Below, piece by piece: positions 1 through 8,748 of a stretch of 64,000 nucleotides of DNA. Source of the DNA: Pedobacter jeongneungensis. Its GTDB lineage: Bacteria; Bacteroidota; Bacteroidia; Sphingobacteriales; Sphingobacteriaceae. Numbering within the stretch: the first letter of the stretch is position 1; the number at the start of each line of letters is the position of its first letter. The stretch covers positions 62,001-126,000 of the forward strand of contig NZ_AYMG01000003.1 of NCBI RefSeq assembly GCF_000633455.1. Direction: 5' to 3'. The translations under genes and the position numbers were made by a program. The notes beneath the pieces are model-generated. The model ran no database searches, was not told where the DNA came from, and saw only the letters and a program-made list of their open reading frames with translations.

Positions 1-1373
1 TAGGCTTCGAAACCTGAATTACGGAAATAAGCCAGGTATTTTTGGGTAAGGATCTGTTTTAAACCATCAGCTGTATTACCAGCATATTTAACCGCAGCCT
101 GTGCATAATAATCGCTTTCGAACGAGAAATTGATATTATAAGTCTCGAACTCGCCAAGCTTGCCATCCTTTTTAAGGAAGGTAACTACATTACTTCCATC
201 TTTAATGCCATAAAAGGCGATAGAAGCCTGAATGCCTTTTTTATACCAGCTTTCGGCATCGCCATTGGCCCAACCACGGTTAATACCTTCGGCTTTGATG
301 AAACACAATTCCGGGTAAGAAATAATGAAAGTATTTTCGGCGGTATAACCACTGTAATACCTGTAGCGACCAATAAGCGAATACAAACCTTTCTGTACTT
401 TATCCAACATCACGCCCTGATCTTCGCCCGAGCTTGCACCAACAAAATTGCGGTAATCGGTAATGGCATATCCGTTAGCTTCAGCTATTCCCCTTGCCGG
501 TTCAGCCACCATGTAAGCGCGAGGATCTTTCAGGCCAGAAAGCGTATTTAAATAAGTTCCCGCCATGTTATAACGCAAAGCATCATTACCAAAATTGTCC
601 TTATTGTTAGGGTATTTGTTAAAACTTTCGTTGTACACAAACTGAAGGTTATCAGCCATGCTGTCCATTACAGGGTATTTGGTAGGATTATCCAATACGG
701 CAGCAAACTGTTGTTTCACCTGCAAATCAGCATCATCAACCCTGCTGCTTAAATGGATCAACACCCTTAATTTAAAGGTATTGATCACTTTTTGCCAGGC
801 CACCAAGTCGTTTTTAAGGTAAATATCACCCTTTAGCTCTTTATTGCCCGCAGCAATTAAAGTGCTCAGGTTTTGATTAGCTTCTTCTAACCACACCAAC
901 GATTGCTTAAAAACATCTTTTTGGGTATCGTATTTTGGCGTAAGGTTGGCTACACCTTTCAGAGCCTCCGTCATAGGGATATCGCCAACCTTTAAACTCA
1001 TTTTCACAAAGAAATAAGCTTTAAAGAATTTGGCCAGGGCCAGGTAAGGTTTGCCTACTTCGCCACCTAAACGGTTGGCTTCTTCTTCCATTTTACCCAC
1101 GTTTTTTAATGTGGTATAATCTAATGAAGCTCCTGTCCAATCGTAATTGTTGGTTGCATAATAAAAATAATTTGCCGCGGTGTACTGATTCCATCTTTCT
1201 GAACCCGAAAAAGGTGCTTCGTACATATCGTATAAAATACCATTCAGCACTAAGTTGGGTGGCACACTTTCAGCCTGATTTGGGTTTTTAAAGTTGTCTT
1301 CAAATTCTTTCTTACATCCGCCGCAAACTGCAACCATGATGAAGAGGAACAAAATTTTATATATCGTTTTCAT
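1..1373 (-). CDS. SusD/RagB-family outer-membrane lipoprotein (3' end outside window)
   Basis: The start is at 1373 and the frame stays open to the window edge, giving about 457 residues without a stop. The N-terminus is a lipoprotein signal (MKTIYKILFLFIMVAVCGGC, lipid Cys about residue 20) followed by KKEFED. The helical body reads ...LALAKFFKAYFFVKMSLKVGDIPMTEA... and ...FIISYPELCFIKAEGINRGW..., typical of the SusD-like group whose members form the lid over a SusC channel. It lies 18 bp after the SusC gene on the same strand, so the two form one transport pair. No glycan-degrading enzyme is next to it in the visible part. The substrate is unknown; the neighbouring amine oxidoreductase and phosphohydrolase point to a non-glycan ligand. 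Usual family length is about 480-550 residues, so little is missing. Confidence 0.9.
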   Translation of the reverse strand, partial: MKTIYKILFLFIMVAVCGGCKKEFEDNFKNPNQAESVPPNLVLNGILYDMYEAPFSGSERWNQYTAANYFYYATNNYDWTGASLDYTTLKNVGKMEEEANRLGGEVGKPYLALAKFFKAYFFVKMSLKVGDIPMTEALKGVANLTPKYDTQKDVFKQSLVWLEEANQNLSTLIAAGNKELKGDIYLKNDLVAWQKVINTFKLRVLIHLSSRVDDADLQVKQQFAAVLDNPTKYPVMDSMADNLQFVYNESFNKYPNNKDNFGNDALRYNMAGTYLNTLSGLKDPRAYMVAEPARGIAEANGYAITDYRNFVGASSGEDQGVMLDKVQKGLYSLIGRYRYYSGYTAENTFIISYPELCFIKAEGINRGWANGDAESWYKKGIQASIAFYGIKDGSNVVTFLKKDGKLGEFETYNINFSFESDYYAQAAVKYAGNTADGLKQILTQKYLAYFRNSGFEA

Positions 1374-1391
1374 AATCTTTTGTGCTAACGG

Positions 1392-4300
1392 TTAAAAAGT
1401 AACATTCAGGTTAAAGCCCACACTTCTGGTGGTTGGCGTTTGCAGGGTAGAAGTGCCTTCTCTGCCCGAATACTGATCTACATCCACATCGTTGTAGGTA
1501 GAATTAATGACGTACAGGAGGTTACGTCCCACTACCGAAATATTGGCCGAGCGGATAAAGGTTCCTTCCAACAATTTTTTAGGCAATTGATAACCAAAGG
1601 TTACTTCGCGCAATTTTGCATAAGTACGGCTCATCATCGTATTTTCTTTAGCACCGTAAAACACACCTAAATAATCCTGCAATAAAACAGGGGTATTATT
1701 TGGAGCGAAAGAAAGATCGCCATAATTGGTAATTACACCCGTAACCGGATCAAAATTAAGTTTACCGTTATTGGCAACCACTACCCCATCGCCTACCCAT
1801 GTACCTTTATAGTTTGGATCGTTTACGTGGATATAATCCTGATACCTGGCTTCGCCCATTTTACCCTGGATGGTTTCGATCTGACGACCGCCCTGAAACG
1901 ATTTCAACCTTACATAATCCTGCATTACGCCACCAACCTTACCATCTAACTGGAAGCTGAATGAGAAATTTTCGTACCTGAATTTATTGCCGATACTCCA
2001 TACCCAGTTCGGATCTGCGTGCCCTAACAACTGGTTAACTGGTAACGAAATTGGTGTTCCGCTTGCGGTATGGATAACCTGTCCGCCTGGTGTTTTGGCC
2101 AGCACAGAACCATAAATGTTATCGATGCGGTCGCCTGTTTTGAAAAACTGATCAACCGATGTTTCACCAGGTGCCAGTTCCTTGTAAACCTGTTTATAGG
2201 TAGACCAGTTGATCATGACATCCCAACCAAATTTATCGGTCATGATAGGCGAACCTGATAAGCTCAGCTCTACCCCGCTGTTCTGTGTTTTACGACCGTT
2301 AATAGTATTTACATCATATCCGGAAGCTTGCGGAATACTTTGTTTAATAATTTTTGGCCCGTCGATGTACCTGAAATAAGTAGCCTCGAAACCTAACCTG
2401 TTTTTCAGGAATTTAAGATCGATACCCCCTTCGTAATTGGTTCTGCTTTGCGCCCTGATGTTATTCAGATCGATCAGGCTATTGGTATAATAAGCACCGG
2501 TTTGGTTGTTATAAGTCTGTCTGATGGTGTATGGAGAAGAAAGACCATAAACCGGCCCGCCGTAAGAAGAGCTGTATTCGGCACCATATCCTATCGGATA
2601 ACTCTGCAATGGTGTTGCACCGATATAATCTTGTGTACCTAAACCAGGATCTTTAACATTGGCATACGATGCCCTTACTTTTGCAAAAGAGATAAACTCA
2701 GGCATTTTTACGTAATCAGAAATTACTGAGCTTAAGGAAACTGAAGGATAGAAAGCTGCATTATTCTTTGGCGGCAGCGCAGAGTTTTTATCTACCCGGC
2801 CAGTAGTATTGATGTTCAGGTATTTTTTAAAACTTAAATCGACCGAATAAAAAGCACTTAACACCAACATTTTGGAATTAAAATCGAAAGCTTTTACCGG
2901 ATTTTTAGAGTTAGAGAAGTTATATACATTCGGAACGTTCAGGTAATCGGTAGTGGTAAAACTAGAGTTGTAACTGAAGTTACGGGCATTACCGCCACCA
3001 AAAGCACTGATTTCGAATAAATCGCCCACATTTTTGTTGTATTTTAAGATTAACTGCGTATTGTTTTCGAACATGCTGCGGCGGTCTTCCCTGTAATCGC
3101 CCAAACCTTCTTCACGACCGTATGGGTGAGCAGAAAAAGGCATTTTCTCTGTCCTTAGCTGATCGTATGTAGAAATCTGTGTTTTTAATAACACGTCCAG
3201 GCCTTTGCTTACATTATAGTTTAATGAGGCATAACCGTTAATATCGTTCTTTTTATGTCCGCGTAACCATTCGTACGACATAAAATAAGGATTATGATAA
3301 CGTTGGTATTCTGCATAGATAGATTGGATGCCTTCTTTACCAGGCTGCCAGTAATTTTTCATATCGTCGATATTCCAGTCTGCACCGCCCCAAAGCGTCA
3401 TGTTGTAAATCACACTGTTCGGACCATAGTTTACATCAGGAATATTATCAGAAAACTGACGGCTGTAATTGATATAGGTTTCGGCCCTTAACTTCGGAGT
3501 GATGTTATAAGAACCGCTTACGTTAAAGTTATTGATGTTTAACTGTGTATTTGGTATAATTCCTTTCTGGTAATTGTTAGAAATGGAAACCCTTAAATTG
3601 TACTTATCAGTTGCTGAAGATAACGCCACATTATTGGCAGAAAGTAAGCCTGTTTCGATAAAACGCTTTAAGTTATCCTTTCCACGGGCTACCCATGGTG
3701 TACCCTGGCGTACGCCATTTACTACGGGGCTATCGTATTGAGGAATTAACTGACCTTCAAATTTAGGGCCCCAGATGTCATAATCGCCATCATTTAAACC
3801 ACCGCCTTTACCATCGCCAAAGGCATAAGCACTGTGTTCACCTGGTCCGTATTCGTCCTGGCTTTTTGGCAAAGCGATAAATCCCTTGTTAAACTGGGTG
3901 CTTGAGTTGAGTTCTACCGTAAAGCCTTTGTCGCTCAGTTTACCTCTTTTAGTGGTAATTAATAAAGCACCGTTATAAGCCTGGTAACCGTAAAGTGCAG
4001 CAGCAGCTGGGCCCTTAAGCACCGTATAGGTATCAATATCATCAGGATTGATGTTCCAGGTATCCGAATTGATCGGCACCCCATCTACCACCACCAGGTT
4101 TACATCATTTCCACGCAGGTAAAGTGATGAACGGCCCAAAAGTTCGGATGATACACCCACAGTTAAACCTGCAACTTTACCTACTAAACCGTTTACGGGG
4201 TTGGCTTCTCTGGCTTTTACCAGATCGGCACCTTTAACCTCCTGAATGGCATAACCCAGGTTCCGTTTTTCTTTACGGATACCGAGGGCGGTAACCACCA

Positions 4301-4619
4301 CTTCGTTCAGGTTTTTGGAATCTGTTTTTAAGGTGATGTTCAGGTTTGCACCAGTAACCTGCACTTCTTGTGATAGAAAGCCGATTGAACTTACTACCAG
4401 TATTTCGCCTGTTTTGGCATCGAGGGTAAAACGGCCTGATAAATCGGTAGAAGTGGCTTTTTTGGTGCCTTTTATCAATACACTTACACCGGGAATCGGC
4501 TGCTGTGCATCATCTTTAACCATACCGGCTATTTTTGTTTGCGCCCATGTAAAACAGGGCGTGAGGCATAATAACAATAAAGCTATCATGCACATCTTCA
4601 TCTTGTAGAGATGTTTCAT
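1392..4619 (-). CDS. SusC/RagA-family TonB-dependent outer-membrane transporter
   Basis: This 1075-residue protein has a signal peptide (about 1-26, ending FTWAQ), a carboxypeptidase-D-like N-terminal extension (about 28-100, with PIPGVSVLIKGTKKATSTD), a TonB-box-like NEVVVTALG segment (about 105), a plug domain with the VVVDGVPINSD signature, and a 22-strand barrel ending in a terminal aromatic (...GFNLNVTF). It imports a ligand captured by the SusD partner 18 bp downstream, using TonB energy. A promoter region with a GTTAACAAA/TTTGTTAAC inverted pair lies upstream, between it and the FAD oxidoreductase gene. The plug reads IDTYTVLKGPAAAALYG instead of the more usual IESVTVLKDA, which is a normal variation. 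Substrate not determined. Confidence 0.95.
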   Translation of the reverse strand: MKHLYKMKMCMIALLLLCLTPCFTWAQTKIAGMVKDDAQQPIPGVSVLIKGTKKATSTDLSGRFTLDAKTGEILVVSSIGFLSQEVQVTGANLNITLKTDSKNLNEVVVTALGIRKEKRNLGYAIQEVKGADLVKAREANPVNGLVGKVAGLTVGVSSELLGRSSLYLRGNDVNLVVVDGVPINSDTWNINPDDIDTYTVLKGPAAAALYGYQAYNGALLITTKRGKLSDKGFTVELNSSTQFNKGFIALPKSQDEYGPGEHSAYAFGDGKGGGLNDGDYDIWGPKFEGQLIPQYDSPVVNGVRQGTPWVARGKDNLKRFIETGLLSANNVALSSATDKYNLRVSISNNYQKGIIPNTQLNINNFNVSGSYNITPKLRAETYINYSRQFSDNIPDVNYGPNSVIYNMTLWGGADWNIDDMKNYWQPGKEGIQSIYAEYQRYHNPYFMSYEWLRGHKKNDINGYASLNYNVSKGLDVLLKTQISTYDQLRTEKMPFSAHPYGREEGLGDYREDRRSMFENNTQLILKYNKNVGDLFEISAFGGGNARNFSYNSSFTTTDYLNVPNVYNFSNSKNPVKAFDFNSKMLVLSAFYSVDLSFKKYLNINTTGRVDKNSALPPKNNAAFYPSVSLSSVISDYVKMPEFISFAKVRASYANVKDPGLGTQDYIGATPLQSYPIGYGAEYSSSYGGPVYGLSSPYTIRQTYNNQTGAYYTNSLIDLNNIRAQSRTNYEGGIDLKFLKNRLGFEATYFRYIDGPKIIKQSIPQASGYDVNTINGRKTQNSGVELSLSGSPIMTDKFGWDVMINWSTYKQVYKELAPGETSVDQFFKTGDRIDNIYGSVLAKTPGGQVIHTASGTPISLPVNQLLGHADPNWVWSIGNKFRYENFSFSFQLDGKVGGVMQDYVRLKSFQGGRQIETIQGKMGEARYQDYIHVNDPNYKGTWVGDGVVVANNGKLNFDPVTGVITNYGDLSFAPNNTPVLLQDYLGVFYGAKENTMMSRTYAKLREVTFGYQLPKKLLEGTFIRSANISVVGRNLLYVINSTYNDVDVDQYSGREGTSTLQTPTTRSVGFNLNVTF

Positions 4620-4690
4620 TTATCTATAAAATTTTTATGGTTTATAGATGCAATGATAAGATGTACATGTTAGCCTAATGCCAACTTTTA

Positions 4691-4729
4691 GTTAACAAAA
4701 CAGCCTATTTTTGTTTAGTATTTGTTAAC
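4691..4729 (-). promoter_or_regulatory. Inverted-repeat operator candidate upstream of susC
   Basis: GTTAACAAA at 4691-4699 and TTTGTTAAC at 4721-4729 are perfect inverted arms 21 bp apart, 70-110 bp before the susC start. Related GTAAAC/TTTGTAAAC and GTTTAC/TTGTTAAG words occur before the DUF5690 transporter and the phosphohydrolase genes of the same locus. A shared site for the XRE-cupin regulator of this locus is inferred, not shown. Confidence 0.4.
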
Positions 4730-5885
4730 ACAATATTTTCTTAATACTTTCTGCTGCATAACCGGCGCTTGCAGTCATTCCTTTACCGCCAATAGCCGTA
4801 CGGATATGGATGCAATCATCCAGATCGTAGGTAACAATGTGTTTGGTAGGGTGCTGAGGATAAAATCCAGCCCAGGTAGTTTGCAGTTTACGCACGTCGA
4901 AATCAACAATGCGGGCAGCTTCTTCCAGCATGAGTTCGTTAATATGGGTACTTAAATCAAAACCCAGATCATCAAAATGGTTTACATCAGCATATACGTG
5001 CGAATCGCCGATAATGATGGTATTATCTGCTGCTTTTTTAAACAGGATATGGATACCCCATTTTTTAAGTTCCTCGTAATGTTCGGGTGTTTTTATACTT
5101 TTAAACGAAGGACAATAGTGCTCAAAACTTTCATAACGGCGGGTAGTTAAACCGGTTAAAATATTGCCTTCTAATTTTACATCAGGCATTGGGATGCTGC
5201 GCATCATCTGTAATTTGCTCACCACAATGCCACTTTCGCTAAAAAGTTCGGGATACAGCAATTTAAACTCATAACCATTGCAGATGATTGCTTTCTCCGC
5301 AGTAAAAACTTCGGTTTTGTTTTTCAGCCCTACTTCTACACCTGTTCCTTTGCTCTCGCATGCGGTAACCGGACTATTATATTTAAGGGTGTATTTTTCA
5401 AATTTCGTTTGCATAAACTGATGCAAGCGGTGGATCATTTGATCAGGTGCAACGCTGATTTCCTGCGGGAAAAATATAGCTTCTTTGGCGTAAGAAGATT
5501 TAATTGCAGGGTATTTTTTTAAAACAGCTTGCTGATTAAGCAATTCTGTGGTATAACCGATGGTATCGTAATGTGCTTTCAACTCGTGGATCAGGGTACA
5601 TTCATCATCATCTGAAGCAATGTACACGCTGCCGTTCTGCTGTACAGAAATATCAAATTCCTGCTGGATGGATTTATAAATTTCCAAACCAGCCACACCA
5701 TACTCAAACCATTCGGCTTCCATGCCCGATGGCACCACCTGACCAAAGTTACGTACCGTAGCACCTACGGGAAAATTGTCTTTTTCGAGCTGCAATACCG
5801 ATTTACCTAAAAGTAGGGCATGATAAGCGTGGAAAGTACCTAAAATACCTCCGCCAACTACAATAAGATCGAAATGTTTATTCAT
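4725..5885 (-). CDS. TIGR03364-type FAD-dependent amine oxidoreductase (DAO fold)
   Basis: This 386-residue cytoplasmic flavoprotein starts with the dinucleotide-binding motif VVGGGILGTFHA (about 9-20), has an acidic residue ending the second strand (QLEKD), and carries the family hallmark GATVRNFGQVVPSGM (about 41-55). The C-terminal GGKGMTASAG closes the FAD site. In the family description, TIGR03364 proteins occur beside phosphonatase-like enzymes and phosphonate transporters, and related enzymes have been linked to oxidation of N-alkylated 2-aminoethylphosphonate. Here the neighbours are a SusC/SusD pair, an organophosphate-antiporter-like MFS protein and an alkaline-phosphatase-superfamily hydrolase, so an amine-bearing phosphorus compound is a reasonable substrate guess. 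No signal peptide is seen. The gene ends 106 bp before the susC start and overlaps its probable promoter. Confidence 0.85.
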   Translation of the reverse strand: MNKHFDLIVVGGGILGTFHAYHALLLGKSVLQLEKDNFPVGATVRNFGQVVPSGMEAEWFEYGVAGLEIYKSIQQEFDISVQQNGSVYIASDDDECTLIHELKAHYDTIGYTTELLNQQAVLKKYPAIKSSYAKEAIFFPQEISVAPDQMIHRLHQFMQTKFEKYTLKYNSPVTACESKGTGVEVGLKNKTEVFTAEKAIICNGYEFKLLYPELFSESGIVVSKLQMMRSIPMPDVKLEGNILTGLTTRRYESFEHYCPSFKSIKTPEHYEELKKWGIHILFKKAADNTIIIGDSHVYADVNHFDDLGFDLSTHINELMLEEAARIVDFDVRKLQTTWAGFYPQHPTKHIVTYDLDDCIHIRTAIGGKGMTASAGYAAESIKKILC

Positions 5886-6050
5886 GTTTATTTATTTTTT
5901 GTATGAGATACTTTAAATGGCACCTTCACCGATGTTAATATATTTTAAAAATTATCCGTCATCCGATAGCTATCGGGTTGGGAATGACGAAACTGTTTAT
6001 AAAAGCCACCTCAACTTCGTTACCATTAACAAATTCCAAATAAAAAAGTC

Positions 6051-6143
6051 GTCATTGTGAAGAGGAACGACGAAGCAATCATTCATGCTCTACGACCACA
6101 ATAAAGATTGCTTCGTCGGCTGAAAAAGCCTTCTCGCAATGAC
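6051..6143. repeat. REP-like long palindrome (GTCATTGC...GCAATGAC family)
   Basis: The outer arms are GTCATTGTGA at 6051 and TCGCAATGAC ending at 6143. The inner arms are CGACGAAGCAATC and GATTGCTTCGTCGG. A second copy with the same arms lies at 35548-35640. It folds into one long hairpin and has no reading frame. Such short palindromes are dispersed in many genomes and can act as 3'-end structures. Confidence 0.75.
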
Positions 6144-6174
6144 GATAAATCTAGGATCATCACGTCCCCAACCT

Positions 6175-6240
6175 TTAACCATATAAGTAATGTAAGACAC
6201 ATATAAGCCTTAATTGCCCTTATATGTCTTAAATGGTAAA
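6175..6240. repeat. ATATAAG palindromic element, copy 1
   Basis: The sequence runs TTAACCATATAAGTAATG through ACATATAAGCC to CTTATATGTCTTAAATGGTAA. Its ends are inverted copies (TTAACCAT and ATGGTAA). Related copies are at 15361-15407, 18134-18196 and 40831-40880. Confidence 0.65.
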
Positions 6241-6264
6241 ATGACAGCAGATATAAACCCATGC

Positions 6265-7584
6265 TTATTTCTCTGTCAAAACCAAGCCCTCCGCTTTCTG
6301 TAGCTTTTTATTTGTAACCAATGTTTTCCTCCTGAAATAAATTAGTGAGAGCACACTGCAAACCCCACCAATTAATGGAACCGCAAACAAACACTGTTTA
6401 AAGAAATGCATCCAGCTGATGTCGGTTTCTCCGAACTCGTGGAGCATCAAAACTGAAAAACTACCTACATAACCTATAGAATCGGCCACATACATAATAA
6501 AACCAATATTACTTTTGTAGTGGAAATTGGCAATCATCCGTTCAAAGAAAATCGCATTATACGGAATATAGGCCATGTATAGTCCCATCCCCAATAAAGC
6601 CATCCAGGTAATTGGTCCCAAATACCCCCGGTCAAAAAAGAAAGTACTTACACCGATCAACAGGCAACCCGCAATAATCATGATATGGATCACAGTAAAG
6701 GCTTTGAGGTTATCTTTAATCAGGATTAAAAGCCCCATCATCACCAGTACCACCACCGAAATCAGCGTGTCAATCTGGGTATAAATGTGGTTGTTATGAA
6801 TCCCCAGGCCATTCCAGATTTCTACCTCAAAATTATCGCGCATATCGCGGATACAGGTTAGCAATACATAAATGATAATGGTAAGAATGATACCTGGCAA
6901 AAATGTGGTGATAAAAGCCTTCCGCTGTTTTGCATCCATCGGTACCCGCTTGGTTCGCAATGCCTGATCTTCTTTTGAAGGCGGCGGGATTACTTCCAAA
7001 CAGAAAACAAACAGCAGCAGGGCAGGCAAAAATACAAGGCCAGTTAAAAAAGGCATCCAATAATCGCTCACCGATGCAAACAACATCAGGGAGCGGGCCA
7101 CCGTTTTAACAAAACCCGAAGCAAAAATTAAACTGATGGACATTAACGCGCCCATAAACTCCGTTGTTTTCCTGCCTTCGAGGTAACTGAACACCAAACC
7201 CCAGATCATGCCCAATGGAAAGCCGTTAAGAAAGAGGAATACAATATTGTAAGGAGCAGGTATCAGTGCAAAACCGAGCAGCGCAAGCCACGAAAAAAGA
7301 ATCAGAAAAATGATACTCCTGGCGCGGTTGCTTTTCCCAGATTCGGAAATAAAACGGATACCATAAAACTTACTAAGGGTATAGCCCACCATTTGTGCAA
7401 TAACCAGCCAAACCTTATAATCGATGTGCAGAAATTCCTGATGCTCGAAAGTAGCAGATGCAAAGGCTTTCCTAAACGCATACATACTGGTGTAACAACC
7501 AAAGGCCGCAACCCCACCAATTACTGTAACCAACCAATAGGGCCAGTGCAATGCTTTTTTGCGGGCAAGATGAAGCAAACTCAT
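6265..7584 (-). CDS. MFS transporter, DUF5690 family (organophosphate-antiporter-like)
   Basis: This 439-residue protein has about 12 predicted membrane segments. The first segment reads VTVIGGVAAFGCYTSMYAFRKAF; the YxFRKxF core resembles the conserved YxxRKN motif at the start of organophosphate:phosphate antiporters (GlpT, UhpT). A central hydrophilic loop (about 205-225) splits two six-helix halves. It probably moves the substrate of this locus across the inner membrane, between the SusC/SusD pair and the cytoplasmic FAD oxidoreductase; this role is inferred from context. Upstream (7695-7723) are GTAAAC/TTTGTAAAC words shared with other promoters of the locus. Confidence 0.8.
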   Translation of the reverse strand: MSLLHLARKKALHWPYWLVTVIGGVAAFGCYTSMYAFRKAFASATFEHQEFLHIDYKVWLVIAQMVGYTLSKFYGIRFISESGKSNRARSIIFLILFSWLALLGFALIPAPYNIVFLFLNGFPLGMIWGLVFSYLEGRKTTEFMGALMSISLIFASGFVKTVARSLMLFASVSDYWMPFLTGLVFLPALLLFVFCLEVIPPPSKEDQALRTKRVPMDAKQRKAFITTFLPGIILTIIIYVLLTCIRDMRDNFEVEIWNGLGIHNNHIYTQIDTLISVVVLVMMGLLILIKDNLKAFTVIHIMIIAGCLLIGVSTFFFDRGYLGPITWMALLGMGLYMAYIPYNAIFFERMIANFHYKSNIGFIMYVADSIGYVGSFSVLMLHEFGETDISWMHFFKQCLFAVPLIGGVCSVLSLIYFRRKTLVTNKKLQKAEGLVLTEK

Positions 7585-7694
7585 TACACTATTGGGTTAT
7601 TAATTTTAAATCCCCCTGCTATATTGTTGCTGGATGTTAATTTACCTAACACGATTAACCTGATTTCCATAATTACTAATATTAAAAAACAATA

Positions 7695-7723
7695 GTAAAC
7701 AATGTTTATTATTTGTAAACAAA
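7695..7723 (-). promoter_or_regulatory. GTAAAC / TTTGTAAAC operator candidate before the DUF5690 gene
   Basis: GTAAACAA begins at 7695 and TTTGTAAACAAA covers 7712-7723, about 110 bp upstream of the start. It has the same half-site logic (GTWAACAA facing TTTGTWAAC) as 4691-4729, with an 11-bp spacer. Regulation by the XRE-cupin protein encoded at 8746-9315 is inferred. Confidence 0.35.
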
Positions 7724-7765
7724 TGATATATTATCAAATTGTTAAATCTGCCAGGCCTTGACCGC

Positions 7766-8656
7766 TTATTTGCTAAATGCTTCTGACACTGGTTTTCCTC
7801 TCCAGCTTTGCGGTTGTTGCAGTCCCATTAGCCAGGCAAGTGTGGCTGCAGTATCGTAAGTAATGATAACATCTTTTAATTCGTGGTTTTTGCGTACACC
7901 AGGACCAGAAATAATCCATGGAATCTGCACTTCATCAAGCGATTTACCTCCATGACCTTTACCCGTTCCCCCGTGATCAGCAGTTACTAAAATAATGGTT
8001 TCATCGGCAATACCTGCATCATTAACTGCTTTTACAATTTTACCAATGCGCTGATCTACCAGTTCTAATTGTTTGTAATAGGCTGGAGTACGGTGACCGA
8101 TGGAATGCCCGGTACCATCAGGCTCATCTAAATGAAGAAAGGTAAAAAAGGGTTTTTCCTTTTTAATAATTGCCGCTGCCGTGTCGGTACAAAAATCATC
8201 TTTTTCTTTTCCGTCAACGATAATGCTCACCGCTTCTTTTTCGAACAGGTAACCAATGCCATTCCAGCTGTAAATAATTGCGGTTTTAGCGGTCTTTTTC
8301 TGATCTCTGATTACACTGAATATTGTGGGGAATATGCCGTAAGAAGTTTTGGTTACTGAAGGGATTTCGGGCACCTTGCTATCCCATTCGGTATAACCAT
8401 GTTCGGTTGGGCCGGCGCCCATTAATAAAGAAGCCCAGTTAACCGCACTTGATGAGGGCAGTACGCAACGTGCCTTATCGGTCCATGAGCCATTGGCCAT
8501 TAAAGCTTTAAGGTTAGGCATATTGGCTTGCTGCAGGGCATAGCCCCCAAAGCCATCGCAACCGATCAGGATTACATGTTTAATTTTTTTTGGCTGTGCC
8601 TGTGTGCACACAGCAATGCAAAGCAGTAAAATGGTGCTTTTAAGAAATTTGTTCAT
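7766..8656 (-). CDS. Exported alkaline-phosphatase-superfamily hydrolase (NPP / phosphonoacetate-hydrolase-like)
   Basis: This 296-residue protein has a signal peptide (1-20, ending CTQAQ) and is therefore periplasmic or exported. It carries the two-metal site of the nucleotide-pyrophosphatase/PhnA branch: GCDGFG (Asp34), the nucleophile loop PSSSAVN (Ser70 where most family members have Thr), LDEPDGTGHSIGH (Asp and His ligands), TADHGG and the late KGHGG His. It is shorter than eukaryotic NPPs and close to bacterial single-domain members. Likely chemistry is hydrolysis of a phosphodiester, phosphomonoester or C-P bond of the compound imported by this locus; which one cannot be read from sequence. 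It lies between the XRE-cupin regulator and the transporter, with 97 bp upstream that contain the shared operator words. Confidence 0.85.
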   Translation of the reverse strand: MNKFLKSTILLLCIAVCTQAQPKKIKHVILIGCDGFGGYALQQANMPNLKALMANGSWTDKARCVLPSSSAVNWASLLMGAGPTEHGYTEWDSKVPEIPSVTKTSYGIFPTIFSVIRDQKKTAKTAIIYSWNGIGYLFEKEAVSIIVDGKEKDDFCTDTAAAIIKKEKPFFTFLHLDEPDGTGHSIGHRTPAYYKQLELVDQRIGKIVKAVNDAGIADETIILVTADHGGTGKGHGGKSLDEVQIPWIISGPGVRKNHELKDVIITYDTAATLAWLMGLQQPQSWRGKPVSEAFSK

Positions 8657-8710
8657 ATTTATAATTTGCCTGCTAATATAGGCTTGGTTTATAAAGATGA
8701 AGATAAAAAT

Positions 8711-8748
8711 TTGTTAAGTATAAATAAACTTTGTTTACTAAATTGTTA
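8711..8748 (-). promoter_or_regulatory. TTGTTAAG / GTTTACTAAATTGTTA operator candidate
   Basis: This lies 55-92 bp upstream of the phosphohydrolase start and abuts the 3' end of the XRE gene. Half-sites TTGTTAAG (8711) and TTTGTTTAC (8730-8738) echo the words at 4691-4729 and 7695-7723. It is the third instance of the motif in the locus but the least symmetrical. Confidence 0.3.

Larger units (their letters stand above)
5886..6264. other. Non-coding spacer with REP-like and ATATAAG repeats
   Basis: No gene is visible. The spacer holds a short imperfect palindrome at about 5957-5992 (GTCATCCGATAGC...GGGAATGAC), a REP-like long palindrome at 6051-6143 and an ATATAAG element at 6175-6240. All three types recur elsewhere in the window. 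The spacer separates the FAD oxidoreductase gene from the transporter gene and may hold the transporter transcript end. Confidence 0.7.

Noticed and set aside
1..4619. Polysaccharide utilisation locus
   Set aside because: A SusC/SusD pair is present but no glycoside hydrolase, polysaccharide lyase, sulfatase or hybrid two-component sensor is visible beside it.
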